A stretch of 64,000 nt of DNA from Chrysomallon squamiferum (GCA_012295275.1 CM022667.1:21782172-21846171), one strand, 5' to 3'; positions 1 to 12,035 are shown, counted from the first letter of the stretch. The notes: a model not told the origin generated them from the letters alone. Numbers and translations: made by a program.

Positions 1-1627
1 TGACATTAAATTAAGAAAATATTACTATTATCATTATCATCGTCATCATCATCATCTTTCACGTCATCATTTTTGTTGTTATTTATATTACGACAGTTTG
101 TTATAATTTTTAATATCATTATAAATATTATCGTCGCCATATTATTATTACTTTGGTTCCCTCCATTGTGTATGGCTGTGATGTATTCTCTATCAAGTAT
201 TAATAAAATGATGATGAAGTACGTATGTATGAATGTGTTTTAGTAGATTTGGCATTAGAAATTGAGAATTCAAGATCATGAAAATAAAAACCAAAACGAC
301 TTTTCTTCACCCGTTTAAAAATGACATTTCTGTAATATATATATATATATATGAAATGTATTGAGGTCGTAATAAATATGTAGGTCATATTCTTCATGTA
401 TCATGATTTGCGGTTTCATTTATATTGCTACCGTAGAAGAACCAATGTAACATTACCATTCCATGACGTACTAGTGTTATATCAAGTTGTTTGTTGTTAT
501 TTCTGTTTTCCTGTTTTACATTTTAAGAGTAAATGTCTCGCGTTTCAGTCAAAATGAAAGTCAGTGTTCCAGGAAGTATGAAAAAAGAAAATAATATATT
601 GATTAAATAAAATATATATGAAATATACTACGTGTTGGTATTTGTCTTTATTATGGCGTAGAATTTCTACTTGATATTTAAATAAATATAAATAAAAACT
701 TTCACAGTTTGATATATGTGAAAATGTGACCATGACGTTTTCATTTTCATTTTGAGACAAGACTCAACAAATATATCCACTCATTATTTATTTATTTATT
801 TATGTAACCGAATGCGTATCCTCGCATCGAACACGTTCTTCTTTTCTCAATATTCCTACAACTGTACATATATTTTTGAATTACATCGATTTCTAGAAGT
901 TCGGTTTCAATATTTCAGTTTTGCATTCGAACTTAACGTAAATTAATTTAAGTTGTCGTCGTTGCTTGTGTCATTGAAATACTCACTGGAGTGATTTCTG
1001 GGATATCCTGGGAGACGGATTGATTTTAAAATAGAAACCAATTTAACTTTGACTGATCTCAGACATGTAGTGTCAAACAGTTCAGTCGAGTTAGTGTAAT
1101 TTCGTCAACATCTCAGTTCCGATTAATCAGCTGCGAGAAATCGGTTAACAAAGACTCGGTTGACAACACAGGCCGTACGCCATATTTTTGTGATCAAGTA
1201 GACACAAAATTTCAGTTATTAATTGACATTTGATTATATCGCGATAATAATTCTTCAGAAATATATTTCGTTTTGAAACTTATATGTATCTTTTCTGAAA
1301 TAAAAGATCCTCTTTCTACAGGAAAAATATTATATTAAAGATTTCTAGTAATCGTATATTAAAATAAACTCTTTAATATATAAATTTGTTTTTCTCTAAG
1401 AGATGAGGAAGTTAAGGCAAAAAAAAATAATAATAAAAAAATAAAAATTAATAAAAATAAATTAAAAAAATAAACGAATAATTGGGGGAAAGTAATAATA
1501 ATAAGAAATAATAGAAATAATAAATAAAAGAAGAAAAAAATTTCTGGCAGAAGTAAGAAGATTGATAAATTACTCATTAAATCTGAAGGTTAGAGACTAT
1601 TTTTTACGTTTTAGATCAGTTAACCAC

Positions 1628-1631
<4 letters not shown>

Positions 1632-1677
<46 letters not shown>
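1632..1677. repeat. (TG)n microsatellite
   Basis: About 23 uninterrupted TG units in the geneless flank. Length polymorphism is likely. Confidence 0.95.
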
Positions 1678-1680
<3 letters not shown>

Positions 1681-2600
1681 TCCAATAGATTAATATATAC
1701 CGATAAAAACAAAAATAGAAACATAGAAACGGGTAACATAATGCTACTACTACTGCTATTTCTTCTACTGCTCCTGAATATGTTTCAATATGAATATGCT
1801 TAAATTTTATGTACAGAGTCTTATCGATCAGCTGTAAGATATTTTCTGTCATTTCTTTCTTTAGAGGGCAACACATCCCATAAACGGAGGTTGGATATTT
1901 GTAAAAGCAGACCTACAGAGAGACAAAGATAAATAGATAAGTAAATTATTTATTAAGTTTCCCATCTGTATATCATGTTATATGGCATTACAAAATCATC
2001 TTCAGCCTGGAAATTTTCCCTTATATTGTTCTATATTACTGAATATTTTTGTTCTGTCAACCTTCATACCAAATTATCTCAGAAGACATAAATTTAGTAA
2101 AGAGGTTTGCTAAACTCCTCCGAGCAAAAAACACAGAAAAAGAAATCGTCTTACCTTAAGCCTAAATCTACATATCTATTTATTGTCAGTTATTTTGAAG
2201 TCGGAGGTAATTTTTGGAAAGTTCGGCTATGCTGGAACTTGTGTTTACTGGACAAGTGATTTCATGAAGCTGCAGACATATGTCAAGTGTAACTGCGTCC
2301 AGAGCCGAGTTCACCCGCTAATCTGGTTTACTTGCTATATTTCTCGTTTGAATCAATGTGGCTTCGTGACCACGAACAAATTGAACAAGAGAATGATGGA
2401 CAGTCAGTAGTGTGGTCTTTATAATAACTGAGTTAGTGGTCAAGGTTAAACAGTATGTTCTATTTTTCACAGAAAAATTTAAAACAAATTAGTTGAGACA
2501 TTAAGCATTGTTATTCACCATTTTCTTTTTTTTTTTTTGGTTATTTATAATAATATTAATACTGATGATGAATCATTTACATTGTATTGACAATCATAAT

Positions 2601-2611
2601 ATAGATAGATG

Positions 2612-2645
<34 letters not shown>

Positions 2646-2678
2646 CAGACAGACAAACAGACTGACACAGACAGACAG
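2601..2678. repeat. (GATA)n / (GACA)n tetranucleotide repeat
   Basis: A run of GATA units grading into GACA-like units, typical of eukaryotic GATA/GACA satellite DNA. Confidence 0.9.
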
Positions 2679-3466
2679 ATATAATCTGTAACAAGTGATA
2701 ACAAAGTTCCCATCTATATCTGCTGAAACTGGTAAGAATTAAATGTTTCCCATGAATCATTACACTGTTTAAACCATAACTTTGTATTGGTCAAATCAGA
2801 CTAAATGTACCGTTTCCAGTACTCTCAGTTGTTTTTTCCTCCAGTGTAGCAGAACATGAATTACTAGATTTTCCAATGCCTAGCAGCAGAATATTTCAGT
2901 TATTACGACTTACTAGTTTTAGCTGATCTTAGTAGTACCTAAAAGTGAGATTTTATATTGTATGAATATGATGTAAAAAAAGCAAAATACATAAGTAAAA
3001 AATGAAAAACAAGTTTAATCGACATAACTTTTTACGTTAAGTTCCTGAAGCACAAGACCCATTTGCGATGACAAAAAAAACAACAAAAAACACTATTGTT
3101 TTTCTTCTTTTTTGTGTGATAAATATTATGTTATTCTTTATTTTCACGTTTCATTTAATATCACCACTACTACTACTACTAATAATAATAATAATGATAA
3201 TAATAATAATAATAAAGTTAAAAAAACAAATCTATGACTTCAATTTAGCAGAAGTTGTTTTTCTCATTGCAGTAAGCCCTCGAAAACAAAAAGTGCATGT
3301 TAGTTGAGCCACAAGTCATAATCAAAGTCAGTTGTGTTATACGTTTTCTAAGCTTTTTGGAACTTACAGAAGTTACAAACGAAATAAAAAATAAGAATAA
3401 TTTCTCCCCGTGTTTCTGCGGTTTAGAACATGATTTGTGGTCAAACTGAGCCACGATTCAAGTTGA

Positions 3467-4341
3467 TTACTGTTCTTGGGGGACAAAACACGACCTGTGA
3501 TCGGGATCTGGATTCAGTTCACACAGCCTGGAAAAGTAAAGTAAAAAAAAAAAAAAAAAAGGGAATGAAAAATGTCTTTATAGCTGGCATTCTAAGGAAG
3601 AATTTTTTTTATTTAGCTACAAAACATTTCTAATCTGTAGATTCTGTCATGTACGGATACGCTCGGGAAGACAGTAAATAGCGCACGTCTGTTGAATAAC
3701 CCAACAACATTTATTTAAGTGTTATTTGTACATTTTAATGGCATTCATTCTGTATACGGTAGTGGAGCAAATATACAAACTAAATAACACACATCGAATC
3801 GTTTATCCGGCAAGCTTAGAATCAGATAGGGTGCGGATTTAAATCTAAATCTTTACTTAAGATATAAAATGAACAACGCAAAATAAAGAATGGAACTGTA
3901 TTTAACAGATTAATACACTTCTAAAGCAATGTCTTCCTGATTTTTATTAATTCACTTAAAATTGTTAAAATACTATTATATCTAATATTAGCTAACAAAA
4001 GATAAAAGAGGTTCTTAAAATAATAAAATAAATTAATAAATAAGGGGGAATACAAAGTTAAAAATGAATGAAAATAAAATTAATTAATACCAGTAGTCTG
4101 GCAACTCGCTTGGCCGAACTGGGTTCGGCAGACGACGCCATTTGAAGCAGACGTCGCACTGGACCCACGTCTGCACATCCTGTGCGGGAAGGTCAGGCGT
4201 CTGCTCGTTAGCTCTCGTCGTCTGCACTACTCTTTTCATGCGAGTAAACCGCGAAGTTTTAGATTTTCTATAGCGTGTCGAACTCTTTTGTATTTCTTTT
4301 GTTGCTGTTTGTCGTTTCCCGTATATTTTAAGAGAATATTC
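3467..4341 (-). CDS. CW-type zinc finger (two exons, 4341-4091 and 3527-3467)
   Basis: After a basic segment the first exon encodes WVQCDVCFKWRRLP...LPDYW. The second encodes LCELNPDPDHRSCFVPQEQ and then TAA. Together they give the CW signature: W494, C497, C500, W503 of KWRxLP, W519, C521, Asn524 and C532 with the trailing PQE. The four Cys should bind one zinc ion, and W494/W503 should form the methyl-lysine cage known in ZCWPW1 and MORC CW domains. The intron splits the W519 codon (TG|G), with donor CTG|GTATTA and acceptor TTTTCCAG|G. The protein ends right after the domain. Confidence 0.9.
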
Positions 4342-7300
4342 CTATGAATAAAAGTAATAAATATCAAGTAAATTCCATGAACTGGGTGAAAAACAAAGAA
4401 ATGATTTATTTTTTAAAACCACAAGAAAAAAATAAACACTTTAACATTATTCAAATTTTAACAATTTTCAAGTTTCTATTTGTGACGTAATTCTTTGCCC
4501 ATTGTAATACACAGCGTTAGTGGAAAGGTTAATCAACAACTGAGGCACACTGGGATATCAGCAGCACATGGTGGCTCACTTAGCACCAGCTGACCCCCGT
4601 TTTCATAGGTAGATTTTAAATGTATCTTCCAGTGAAAACGAAGAGTATGTGAACATAGTTACATTATACATTTTATTACTATCGTTACAGCGCAGAGATT
4701 CAATTTCATTTAGGGTAAAAAAACAAAAATTAAAAAAATAAATAGATAAACCACTACCATGACTTCACTGCATGAAATTCTTCAAACTTGAAACAATGTG
4801 CTTTTTTCATGCACTCGCCAACACTACAGAAAACTGAAGTCCAATGATACTAAAATAAAATGCTCAGGCATGAATATTTTTAATAACTTCCTCTCCAAAC
4901 ATTTAGTCGTGTTTTTCATTTACCTTTTTCTTTAAACAATTTCGGGGTCGCAGACGATGAGGCATTGGCTCCACTAGATCTGCCGCAAGCCGACTATTTG
5001 GAACATATTGCCAGTTAGGATTTTCCATTTTAATTGTTTCCATGTCTTTGGAAAATTCCATTCTGTATTGTTAATAATAAAACTAAGATTTTTAAACGAT
5101 GTAATATTTTAAAATATATTAGTACAAAATAATTATTTGTTAATAATTAAATAAGGCAGGATAGTAGAACGATTATAATATTAAACAGCACTAAAGATAT
5201 TTATATTTTTACAGTCAAACCAGTAGAATACTGTACACTTTTACTCAAGAAAAACTAAGTTTTAAGTTTTCAAAACGTTATTTTAGCTTTTGCAATACAC
5301 TGAAATACTTGTAGCTAAAACAGAAAATAAATTTCGACTAATTGTTAAAAAGGAAAAAAACCCCAAAGAAACAAACACGTATGATGATGCCATGTATCAT
5401 TTTTAATATTAATAATATTATTTTCTTTCTTGAATGTGTTTCTGCGTACAGTCGTGTGTGTATTTGTGTGTGCACCCGTATTTGATTATCCCTTGGTATA
5501 GGAAGGGTTTGTGATCTTGGAATGCAAGGCTACAATTTTTGTTTTTTATTAGTTTACTAAAGAGATGTCTGGAACGTATATTTATTTGAAACATTTGGTC
5601 AGTTTATTTATCTCACTATTTCAAGTGACTTTTGTTTATTTCAGATATTTATATTAATTTAATATAATTTAAATTTTTTTAAAATTATTATTATTATATT
5701 TTTTTTTTTTTTTTTTTCCTTACTCATAAGGTTTCTTCTGTTCGGGTGTCAGGTTTTTCCACAAAGTACCGAGTATCTTAGAGATCTCTCGGTTATCCAC
5801 TGTAGGGTGTTCTTCAGAAATTCTTCGTCTGTTCTCCACGGAAAATCGAATGAAACTGTTCTTTGGTCGACGTGGTTCATCTGCTATACAGAGAGAAAGG
5901 AATGAAAGAAGGAAATGGATATTACATCTAATCATTTATTCTTTATACGTTCTAAAGATTTCTCAAGAGATAATTTAAAACATTGCTTCTTAAATCGTAT
6001 CAATTGTCACATCACCCAGTCTTTGTTTCACGCTATCCTTATATAAATTATATTGTAATTTTGTCTTTCTCTCCACCGATTTCATTCACCCTTGGATAAA
6101 CCATTCACAGCACTGTAAAAAGTACTGGTTTAAGTTATTTATATCCGTTCCATGTAAGAGGTTACTACTAATAAACATAACTATTTAAATTATTCACCAA
6201 GATAAATTTTAATATATCAAAAAAGAATACAGAAAATGCGTTACAAATACAGTGGTACCTCGACTTACGAGTGCTCCAACATACGAGTTTTTCGAGTTAC
6301 GAGCGAGTTTCAGATACGCCGCCGCTACTTGGCGCAACGAACAACACACCATCAACTATGTTCACATTGTCATTTGCTTCACGTGGTTATCTCGCCGTGT
6401 TGTGTTGTGCTCGTGTTTTGTGCAGTATTTTGCCAAATTTCTATGGATCTTAAGAAAGTGAGTGCAAAGGACAATGCTGAGAAGAAGCGGATGATGTCCA
6501 TTGATTTAAAGCATGAAATCATAGAAAAACATGAGCGAGGTGTGCATGTAGTCAAAATGGCTAGGCAGTATGAGTGTAGTACTTTTACGATATGTACCAT
6601 ACTAAGCAAAGGAGTCGATAAAGACTAATTCCAGCCAAAGGTGTTAAAATAATTTCTGGACCTCTGTCCATGAAAAGATGGAGAAATCCTAACCCTAACT
6701 GTTTTATTTTGGTTTTTAGACCATATTTGTCATTTATACACATTTTTTTTGTTATTCATAAACACGTTACCAAAAACTGGGGTGGTTTTGGGGGGTCTGA
6801 ACAGATTAATGGTATATCAACTAATTTCATTTGGGAAAACTGATTTGAAATACGAGGAAATTGAGTTACGAGCTCAGTCACGAAACGAATTAAACTCGTA
6901 AGTCAAGGTACCATTGTATTTAATTTACACACTTCAACTTTCAGGATCGAGGGGGAAAAATGTATATACGTGTGTGTCTGTGTGTAAAATAATAATGATA
7001 AAAAGTACTTTCTTATGAACATACTGAACACACCCGCTCTTCGAGATGCCTTAGTGATTTTAAAATTATTCTTATTTTTGCTTTCCGCTGACTCCGACGT
7101 TGACGACACTTGATCAACAGCCACGTTTTCACTGGACAAAGCAGGCACTGTAAGTAAAGGATCGTCATTCTGATCAGTTGAAGATGTCACGCCGCAACTA
7201 TCAGCTTCTGAATTCAAACCAGAATCTGACATCGCCGGCGACGATTTATCCAACCAGAGAGATGTCACGTCTGCTGATGACGTCAAAGGTACAAAATGGC

Positions 7301-7630
7301 TGCTCGTCTGACAGTAATTTGGTTTCATATTGGATGCTGTTACAGCAGGCATTTCACGATCACATGGATTGTTCCGATAATCGCCAATCGAATCCGTGTT
7401 GAATGTCGTTTCCTTAAACGCCTGGGTTTGTGAAGCAGTGCAGTTTTGCAAAATCTGACATATAAATAATTATAAAATAATAAAATTATACTACCCGACT
7501 ATTCACAAACTATCGGTTCTACGATTTCTCTCCTTGTGTGTTCGTGTGTGTGAGGTGATTTACTGTTTTATGTAAACTATACCTTTCAGTATAACTCTTT
7601 CTTTTAGCTAAATCATCTCCCACTGAAATT

Positions 7631-7722
<92 letters not shown>

Positions 7723-7968
7723 CTCAAAATTCATTCTCTTTAGATTCATTTAAAAAAGCTTATTTGTTGCTGTAATGTAATTTGTATACCAAACCGTGGA
7801 ATTTTAATAGTTACACACGTCAGGTTCTGGTGGCAGAATATCGAAAAGTGAACATAACTCTTTTGTCCAGAACTCTGTACCAATGTCTGTTCCTAAAGCC
7901 TTCCAAAAAAAAAAAATAATAATAATAATAATAATAAAAGTAAAATAGTAAAAAAGTAAAATATTAAT

Positions 7969-8023
<55 letters not shown>

Positions 8024-9523
8024 GTAACAATAATAATAATAATATTAATAGCTAAATATTAAAAAGAAAGGAAAACAGCTTCAATCATGTGAAGGTCTAT
8101 TCCTTCACCAGCAAAATATTTTATTTTATTTTACCTTGCACAGTTTATAATTTGCCCCAGGGAAAAACCAGTGCATCGATAGCGTGAATTGAAATTTGAT
8201 TTTTTCATTATTATGCCAAATCTATTTTAAGTTCATTCTGATTTTTGAAAAATTATCTGTGTTTTTAAGCTTGTTTATAATCTTGTCTACATACCAAGTC
8301 ACTTGACTGAATATGTGACTGCCCTGCTTGTTGTACTGAGTTCTGCTGTTGATCTGTACCATTCTGTATATCGTTTGAGTTTACACAGTAATCGGTGGCT
8401 TGCAGATATTCTGAGAATGTACCTGGTACGCACAGTTGAACATCTGGTATCTGACATGGAGGGCGGCTGTTTTGTACGTACACAGGACTTTTACTCAATC
8501 CTGAAAAAAATGGATTACTTTCTAGTGGGCTCTGCGCTTTTTGGCCACAACTGACTATATACTGGTGGGTTTGGTCCAGCTGCTGACCATCGTTAGAAAC
8601 ATGTCTGTACTGTTGATTCGTTGTTGAAGACTTTGGTTGGAATTCCCACAAGAACTGTATACTGGGAGGTACATCGCCGACCGCTGTCTCTCTGCCTGAT
8701 TTAGTTTTCGGAGGCGACCAATAACTGTAACCTAAATGGACAGGGAAGATGGGAGTAAAAGTATCTTTTCAAACTTTCACTACTCACTTAACAAGTAATT
8801 ATATTAATTATATAGAGACAGTTTATGAAAACATTCAGGGAATAAACAATGTAGTCATTGTGACCATTTATGAAAAAACGAAGTAAACTTTCGCACAAAA
8901 GAATGATTCCTGGAAGTGCTATATAATTCATTTAAAGTTTTAAAAAGCAATTAATAATAATAATTAAAAAAATGAATAAAAAACTAAAAAAAGAAAAGAA
9001 ACTGCTTTTATTAAAACTATCATTTTTAAGCCTTAGCATATTTTAAACATTACCTTCAACCTGAGAAGGGACAGTCGTCAAATGTCGAAACGGGTCGAAG
9101 TAATCTGTCCCCTGAAATAAATATTTTTTAAAATGTGCAGAAACGAATGGTTTCCATATATATACATCAGCCAGTTTTTCTGTCCTGCTAACACCGAGAC
9201 CGCCATTGCCATGCATAATTCCTTTGTGTCTTTTATAGCCACTTAAAGCTTGTCCAACTACGAGAGGAAATAATGTTGAATCGCATAGTTTTCCCAGCAT
9301 AATTATAATCAAAATATCAAAGCGATTCAAATCTTTTTAATCACATAATTCCAATTAAATAATGTATGACACATCGGCGAAGGTAACACACATATACACC
9401 CACCCTTCCACATACACACGTGCATTAAATAATGTAAAATGGTGACTATTGTGTGATATGCATGTTATGTATGTTATTATGTATATTAAGGAATATTTTA
9501 GAAATATTTTTGTTCGTCCGAAA

Positions 9524-9573
<50 letters not shown>

Positions 9574-10259
9574 TCGTAGTAATGGACTTAAACCATCCAT
9601 GAGTACAGTCAAGACACTAAACGATGCTAGAACATTTCCTAAATTACCAAAAACTGACCAGCAATGCGATGTGGAAATAAGAATTTATTAAAGACATAAT
9701 TTTAAAAATAAATAAATAAATAAATATCTAAAATAAATAAATAAATAAATTCATATTTTTATTTCCCAGACTGTCACGATATCCTTTTTTGTCAATGTTT
9801 CTAAAATAACCCTTAAAACGGTCGCTAGAATTCAACGTTGAAAATGTATAGACAGACGTAAGGATAAGCACACCACATAATATATGGTTACATAATTTAT
9901 AGGCATTCAAGAATGCATTTACAGATGAATAGTTAGTTATTAATGTAAGATTTAAGAACAAAAATAAATAAAAATAATGATAAATAATTTAAAAAAAATA
10001 ATGATAAATAAAAAAATTATTAATAAAAATAATAAATTTTAAAAAAGAATTCAAATTAAAAATATATAATAATAATTCTGGAGATTTTATTTTGTTTTAT
10101 TTTATTTTATTTTATTTAAAAAAAAAAAAAATGATATACAGAAAAAAGATTAAACATAATTCCTACCGTTCTAAGCGTTGACGTAAATTCTGTGAATGAT
10201 GGGAGACTTAAATCAACAGACGTCTTATCTTCATCAGTGTTTCCGAATGTACCCGCCAT
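3467..10259 (-). CDS. HMG-box plus CW-type zinc-finger protein (8 exons, 538 aa)
   Basis: Predicted nuclear chromatin/transcription factor. Coding exons in order of translation: 10259-10167, 9111-9054, 8731-8295, 7454-7034, 5880-5724, 5062-4924, 4341-4091, 3527-3467. Every intron is GT-AG, phases match at all seven junctions, and the lengths sum to 1,617 nt (538 codons plus TAA). An in-frame TAG lies 15 nt upstream of the ATG, supporting this start. Residues about 1-336 are Ser/Thr/Gln/Asn-rich with no domain I recognise; 337-410 form an HMG box; a Lys/Arg-rich stretch (about 415-475) could hold nuclear localisation signals; 494-535 form a CW zinc finger with all four Cys. HMG boxes bend DNA and CW domains usually bind histone H3 methylated at Lys4. 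That one protein does both is inference from the architecture. The acceptor and donor choices are mine, not from transcripts. Confidence 0.9.
4924..5880 (-). CDS. HMG box (two exons, 5880-5724 and 5062-4924)
   Basis: The box spans two exons: the first carries helices 1 and 2 (RRPKNSFIRFS, EISKILGTLWKNLTPEQKKP), the second helix 3 and the tail (MENPNWQYVP). The junction GA|A restores Glu in frame. Landmarks of sequence-specific boxes are present: RPxNxF, NREISK(I)LG, W, KKPY and PxWxYxP. The classical SOX signature RPMNAFMVW is replaced by RPKNSFIRFS. The EQKKPY and PNWQYVP segments look closest to SOX30/SoxH among SOX proteins, and MATA-type fungal boxes share similar features. Assignment to either subfamily needs a phylogeny. 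A basic tail (RLRPRNCLKKK) follows. Confidence 0.9.
6250..6916 (+). mobile_element. Tigger/pogo-like DNA transposon, internally deleted
   Basis: A 22-bp terminal inverted repeat begins at 6250 (CAGTGGTACCTCGACTTACG...) and its reverse complement ends at 6916, with two mismatches. Both ends are flanked by TA (6248-6249 and 6917-6918), the target duplication expected of the Tc1/mariner/pogo superfamily. The 667-bp body keeps only the start of a transposase gene and is non-autonomous. It sits antisense in intron 4 of the HMG-CW gene. Confidence 0.9.
6443..6628 (+). pseudogene. Truncated Tigger transposase N-terminus (CENP-B-type HTH)
   Basis: A 61-codon open frame starts at ATG 6443 and stops at TAA 6626. 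It contains SIDLKHEIIEKHERGVHVV and ARQYECS, the N-terminal CENP-B/Psq-type helix-turn-helix of pogo/Tigger transposases. Tigger-like coding (PAKGVKIIS) resumes just after the stop in a shifted frame, so a small frameshift near 6620 plus a large internal deletion removed the DDE domain. Confidence 0.8.
7034..7454 (-). CDS. HMG-CW gene, exon 4 (Ser/Thr-rich linker)
   Basis: 421 nt, acceptor TGTCAG|ATT, donor GCGG|GTGTGT, about residues 197-336. Ser/Thr/Asp-rich and likely disordered, ending in a basic KITKASRRA stretch just before the HMG box. The Tigger element in intron 4 ends 117 bp from this donor. Confidence 0.82.
7634..7720. repeat. (CA)n microsatellite
   Basis: An 87-bp pure CA run in intron 3 of the HMG-CW gene, about 180 bp from the exon 4 acceptor. 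Confidence 0.95.
7917..8048. repeat. (AAT)n-rich tract
   Basis: Imperfect AAT repeats, densest at about 7970-8030, in intron 3 of the HMG-CW gene. Confidence 0.85.
8295..8731 (-). CDS. HMG-CW gene, exon 3 (Gln/Ser/Pro-rich region)
   Basis: 437 nt, about residues 51-196. It carries a short Pro/Lys-rich segment (WSPPKTKSGRETAVGD), several Gln/Asn clusters and Ser-Pro pairs, and no recognisable fold, so it is probably disordered. Low-complexity Gln/Ser-rich segments beside HMG boxes often act in transactivation; that role is inferred here. The donor TTG|GTATGT is phase 0. Confidence 0.82.
9054..9111 (-). CDS. HMG-CW gene, exon 2
   Basis: 58 nt, acceptor TTTCAG|GGG, donor GAAG|GTAATG. Encodes 19 residues plus one base, rich in aromatics and Pro (GTDYFDPFRHLTTVPSQVE). 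The leftover G joins the GT of exon 3 to make Gly, confirming phase. Confidence 0.8.
9527..9571. repeat. (ATT)n microsatellite
   Basis: Uninterrupted ATT units in intron 1 of the HMG-CW gene. Confidence 0.9.
10167..10259 (-). CDS. HMG-CW gene, exon 1 (start codon)
   Basis: 31 codons from ATG at 10259, beginning MAGTFGNTDED. The exon ends in phase 0 at ACG|GTAGGA and joins the next exon (GTDYFDPF...) without a stop. The acidic/Ser-Thr-rich N terminus matches no domain known to me. Confidence 0.8.
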
Positions 10260-10964
10260 TAGAAACTGCTTATGCTAAAAGTATTTACAGCCTGTTGTTT
10301 TATTAACCAGTAACAAATGATTTGAAAAACTCTGGCCATGCAATAACCTTTCACCTTTGCTATTTAGGCCAAGACTAATGTATAACTTTGTACTACTGTC
10401 AAAATTTGTTTTACCAACACTCAACACAGATAAGGAAATCGGGGGGGGGGGAATGTGCTTCAAAAATTAATAAATATTGTAAGAATCCGCCTGCTTATTC
10501 TAGTTTATTTTAAAATAAATGTTGTCTGCAGAATATCATTTCTTGTAGGTTAAATATATATTGTTTAGAGCTATTAACTTATTTTAATTTTAGAACGTAG
10601 ATTTATGTCATAACGTAAGCTTTAAAGGTATATAATTCTAATTGTATACATTTACGATTACTCAAAGTGAACGTATTTTACAGTTGTCTCGTCATCCATT
10701 TTGGCTCTTTTTCACTTCTTCGAAAAACCTTTGTTCAGAAATTCTAATAGCCCATATATTGAAGTTCGTAGGAACGTGCTTCATTATTCCCAATGAAATG
10801 TAAACTAGAGAATTTTAAACACTCTGACACTAATCCAGATTGCTCCTCTGAAATTCTGATTACATTCCCAGTAAGGAAATAACGCTTTTCATAAACATTT
10901 AGAAAACTATCAGCTGCTAAAAAAAAAAAAAAAAAAAAAAAAATCCCGAATTTAAGAGTTGCCC

Positions 10965-11003
<39 letters not shown>

Positions 11004-11269
11004 AATAAATTAATTAATTAATTAATAAACAGATAAATCCGCGTTCATTAATCAAGAACTTTACTGAATAGCCACTGCCATATTGAATTGTTTATTTATT
11101 TATTCACTAAAGAGTTCCACCAACTTTAATTCTCTTTTTCAAATTTTATTTTATTGTATTAAAATTAGGCTTAAAACCTGGGTCAGTGACGTAATTAAAT
11201 GTAACTGTCATTCCGGAAAAGTAATATGTAGTGTTTTAAAGTACCATAAGTTAAAAGACGACTATCTTT

Positions 11270-11960
11270 TATAGTCTTATTTTATCTTATTCTTCAATTT
11301 GCTTCTTTCTTCTTACTCTTTGTTCTTCTTATTTCTTTTTATTATACTTCAAGTCTCTTATTTTTTCTTAGTCTTTATTTCCGTGTTACTTTTTGAGTCA
11401 TATTTCGTTTTATTCTTCGGTCTTTGTATTTCTTCTTATCATCTTCATATTCATCTTTACAATGTAACAATAATAATATGAAATAATAATAATAATAAAG
11501 GCAAAAATAAAATGACTGTATTATTTGCATTTTTTTCTTTTGCATATTCCCAATGTTTCTTATTTTTCAATCTTCATGTTCCTTCATCTTTCAGCTTACA
11601 TTTATTTTATTAATTTAATATTTGTTTTATATTCATTTTTCTTATTTTTATTCTTTAGTTCAGTTATTTCACTTTCTTCTTATTTCTTTTCAGTCTTCTT
11701 CTTTTAATATTTTTTATTCTTGTTATGTCTTCTTATTGATCGATCTTTCAGTTTCTTCATTCTCAGCATTCTTCTTTCTTCTTATTCTTCAGTCTTATTC
11801 CATCTTAGTCTTCTTACTTCGTATTTATAAAAATAAGTCTTATTTTTTCTTATTCTTCATCAGCAAACTTACATAAATATTATCATCATCATTCCTATAA
11901 TTCATTATCGTTTCTTCTTATTCGTCAGTCTTCTTGAGTCTTATTTTTATTTCTTTATTT
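11270..11960. repeat. Degenerate TTCTTATT-type polypyrimidine tract
   Basis: About 690 bp strongly biased to T and C on the plus strand, made of imperfect TTCTTATT and TTCAGTCTT words. Long open frames across it are compositional artefacts. Purine/pyrimidine strand asymmetry like this can form triplex DNA. Confidence 0.7.
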
Positions 11961-12035
11961 CCCTGTAAAGCGGATTGTCCCGAACAATTATGAAATTAGC
12001 AAGTTTTCCAAAGTAGTTTGTTCATCAGCATATAT

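Larger units (their letters stand above)
1..3466. other. Geneless 3' flank of the HMG-CW gene
   Basis: I find no exon with conserved protein character on either strand. The stretch holds a TG microsatellite, a GATA array, short A/T runs and scattered low-complexity sequence. It should include the 3' UTR of the minus-strand gene that stops at 3467. A TTTATT at about 3137-3142 reads AATAAA on the minus strand and could be its polyadenylation signal, but such hexamers are common in AT-rich DNA. Confidence 0.6.

Noticed and set aside
3245-3454. Minus-strand frame with FDHKSCSKPQKH just beyond the CW stop, resembling the CW end (DHRSCFVPQ)
   Set aside because: It could extend the HMG-CW protein only through a weak donor (ACA|GTAATC) before the TAA. 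The CW domain is already complete, so I kept the stop at 3467-3469 and treat the likeness as chance or a small local duplication.
4085-4260. GC-richer patch considered as a CpG island or retroelement LTR
   Set aside because: It is the CW-domain exon of the HMG-CW gene, which explains the composition.
6903-7033. Extension of the exon 4 frame into intron 4 (VFSMFIRKYF...)
   Set aside because: A GT donor at 7033 joins in phase to the HMG exon; the extension runs into the transposon end and shows no conservation.
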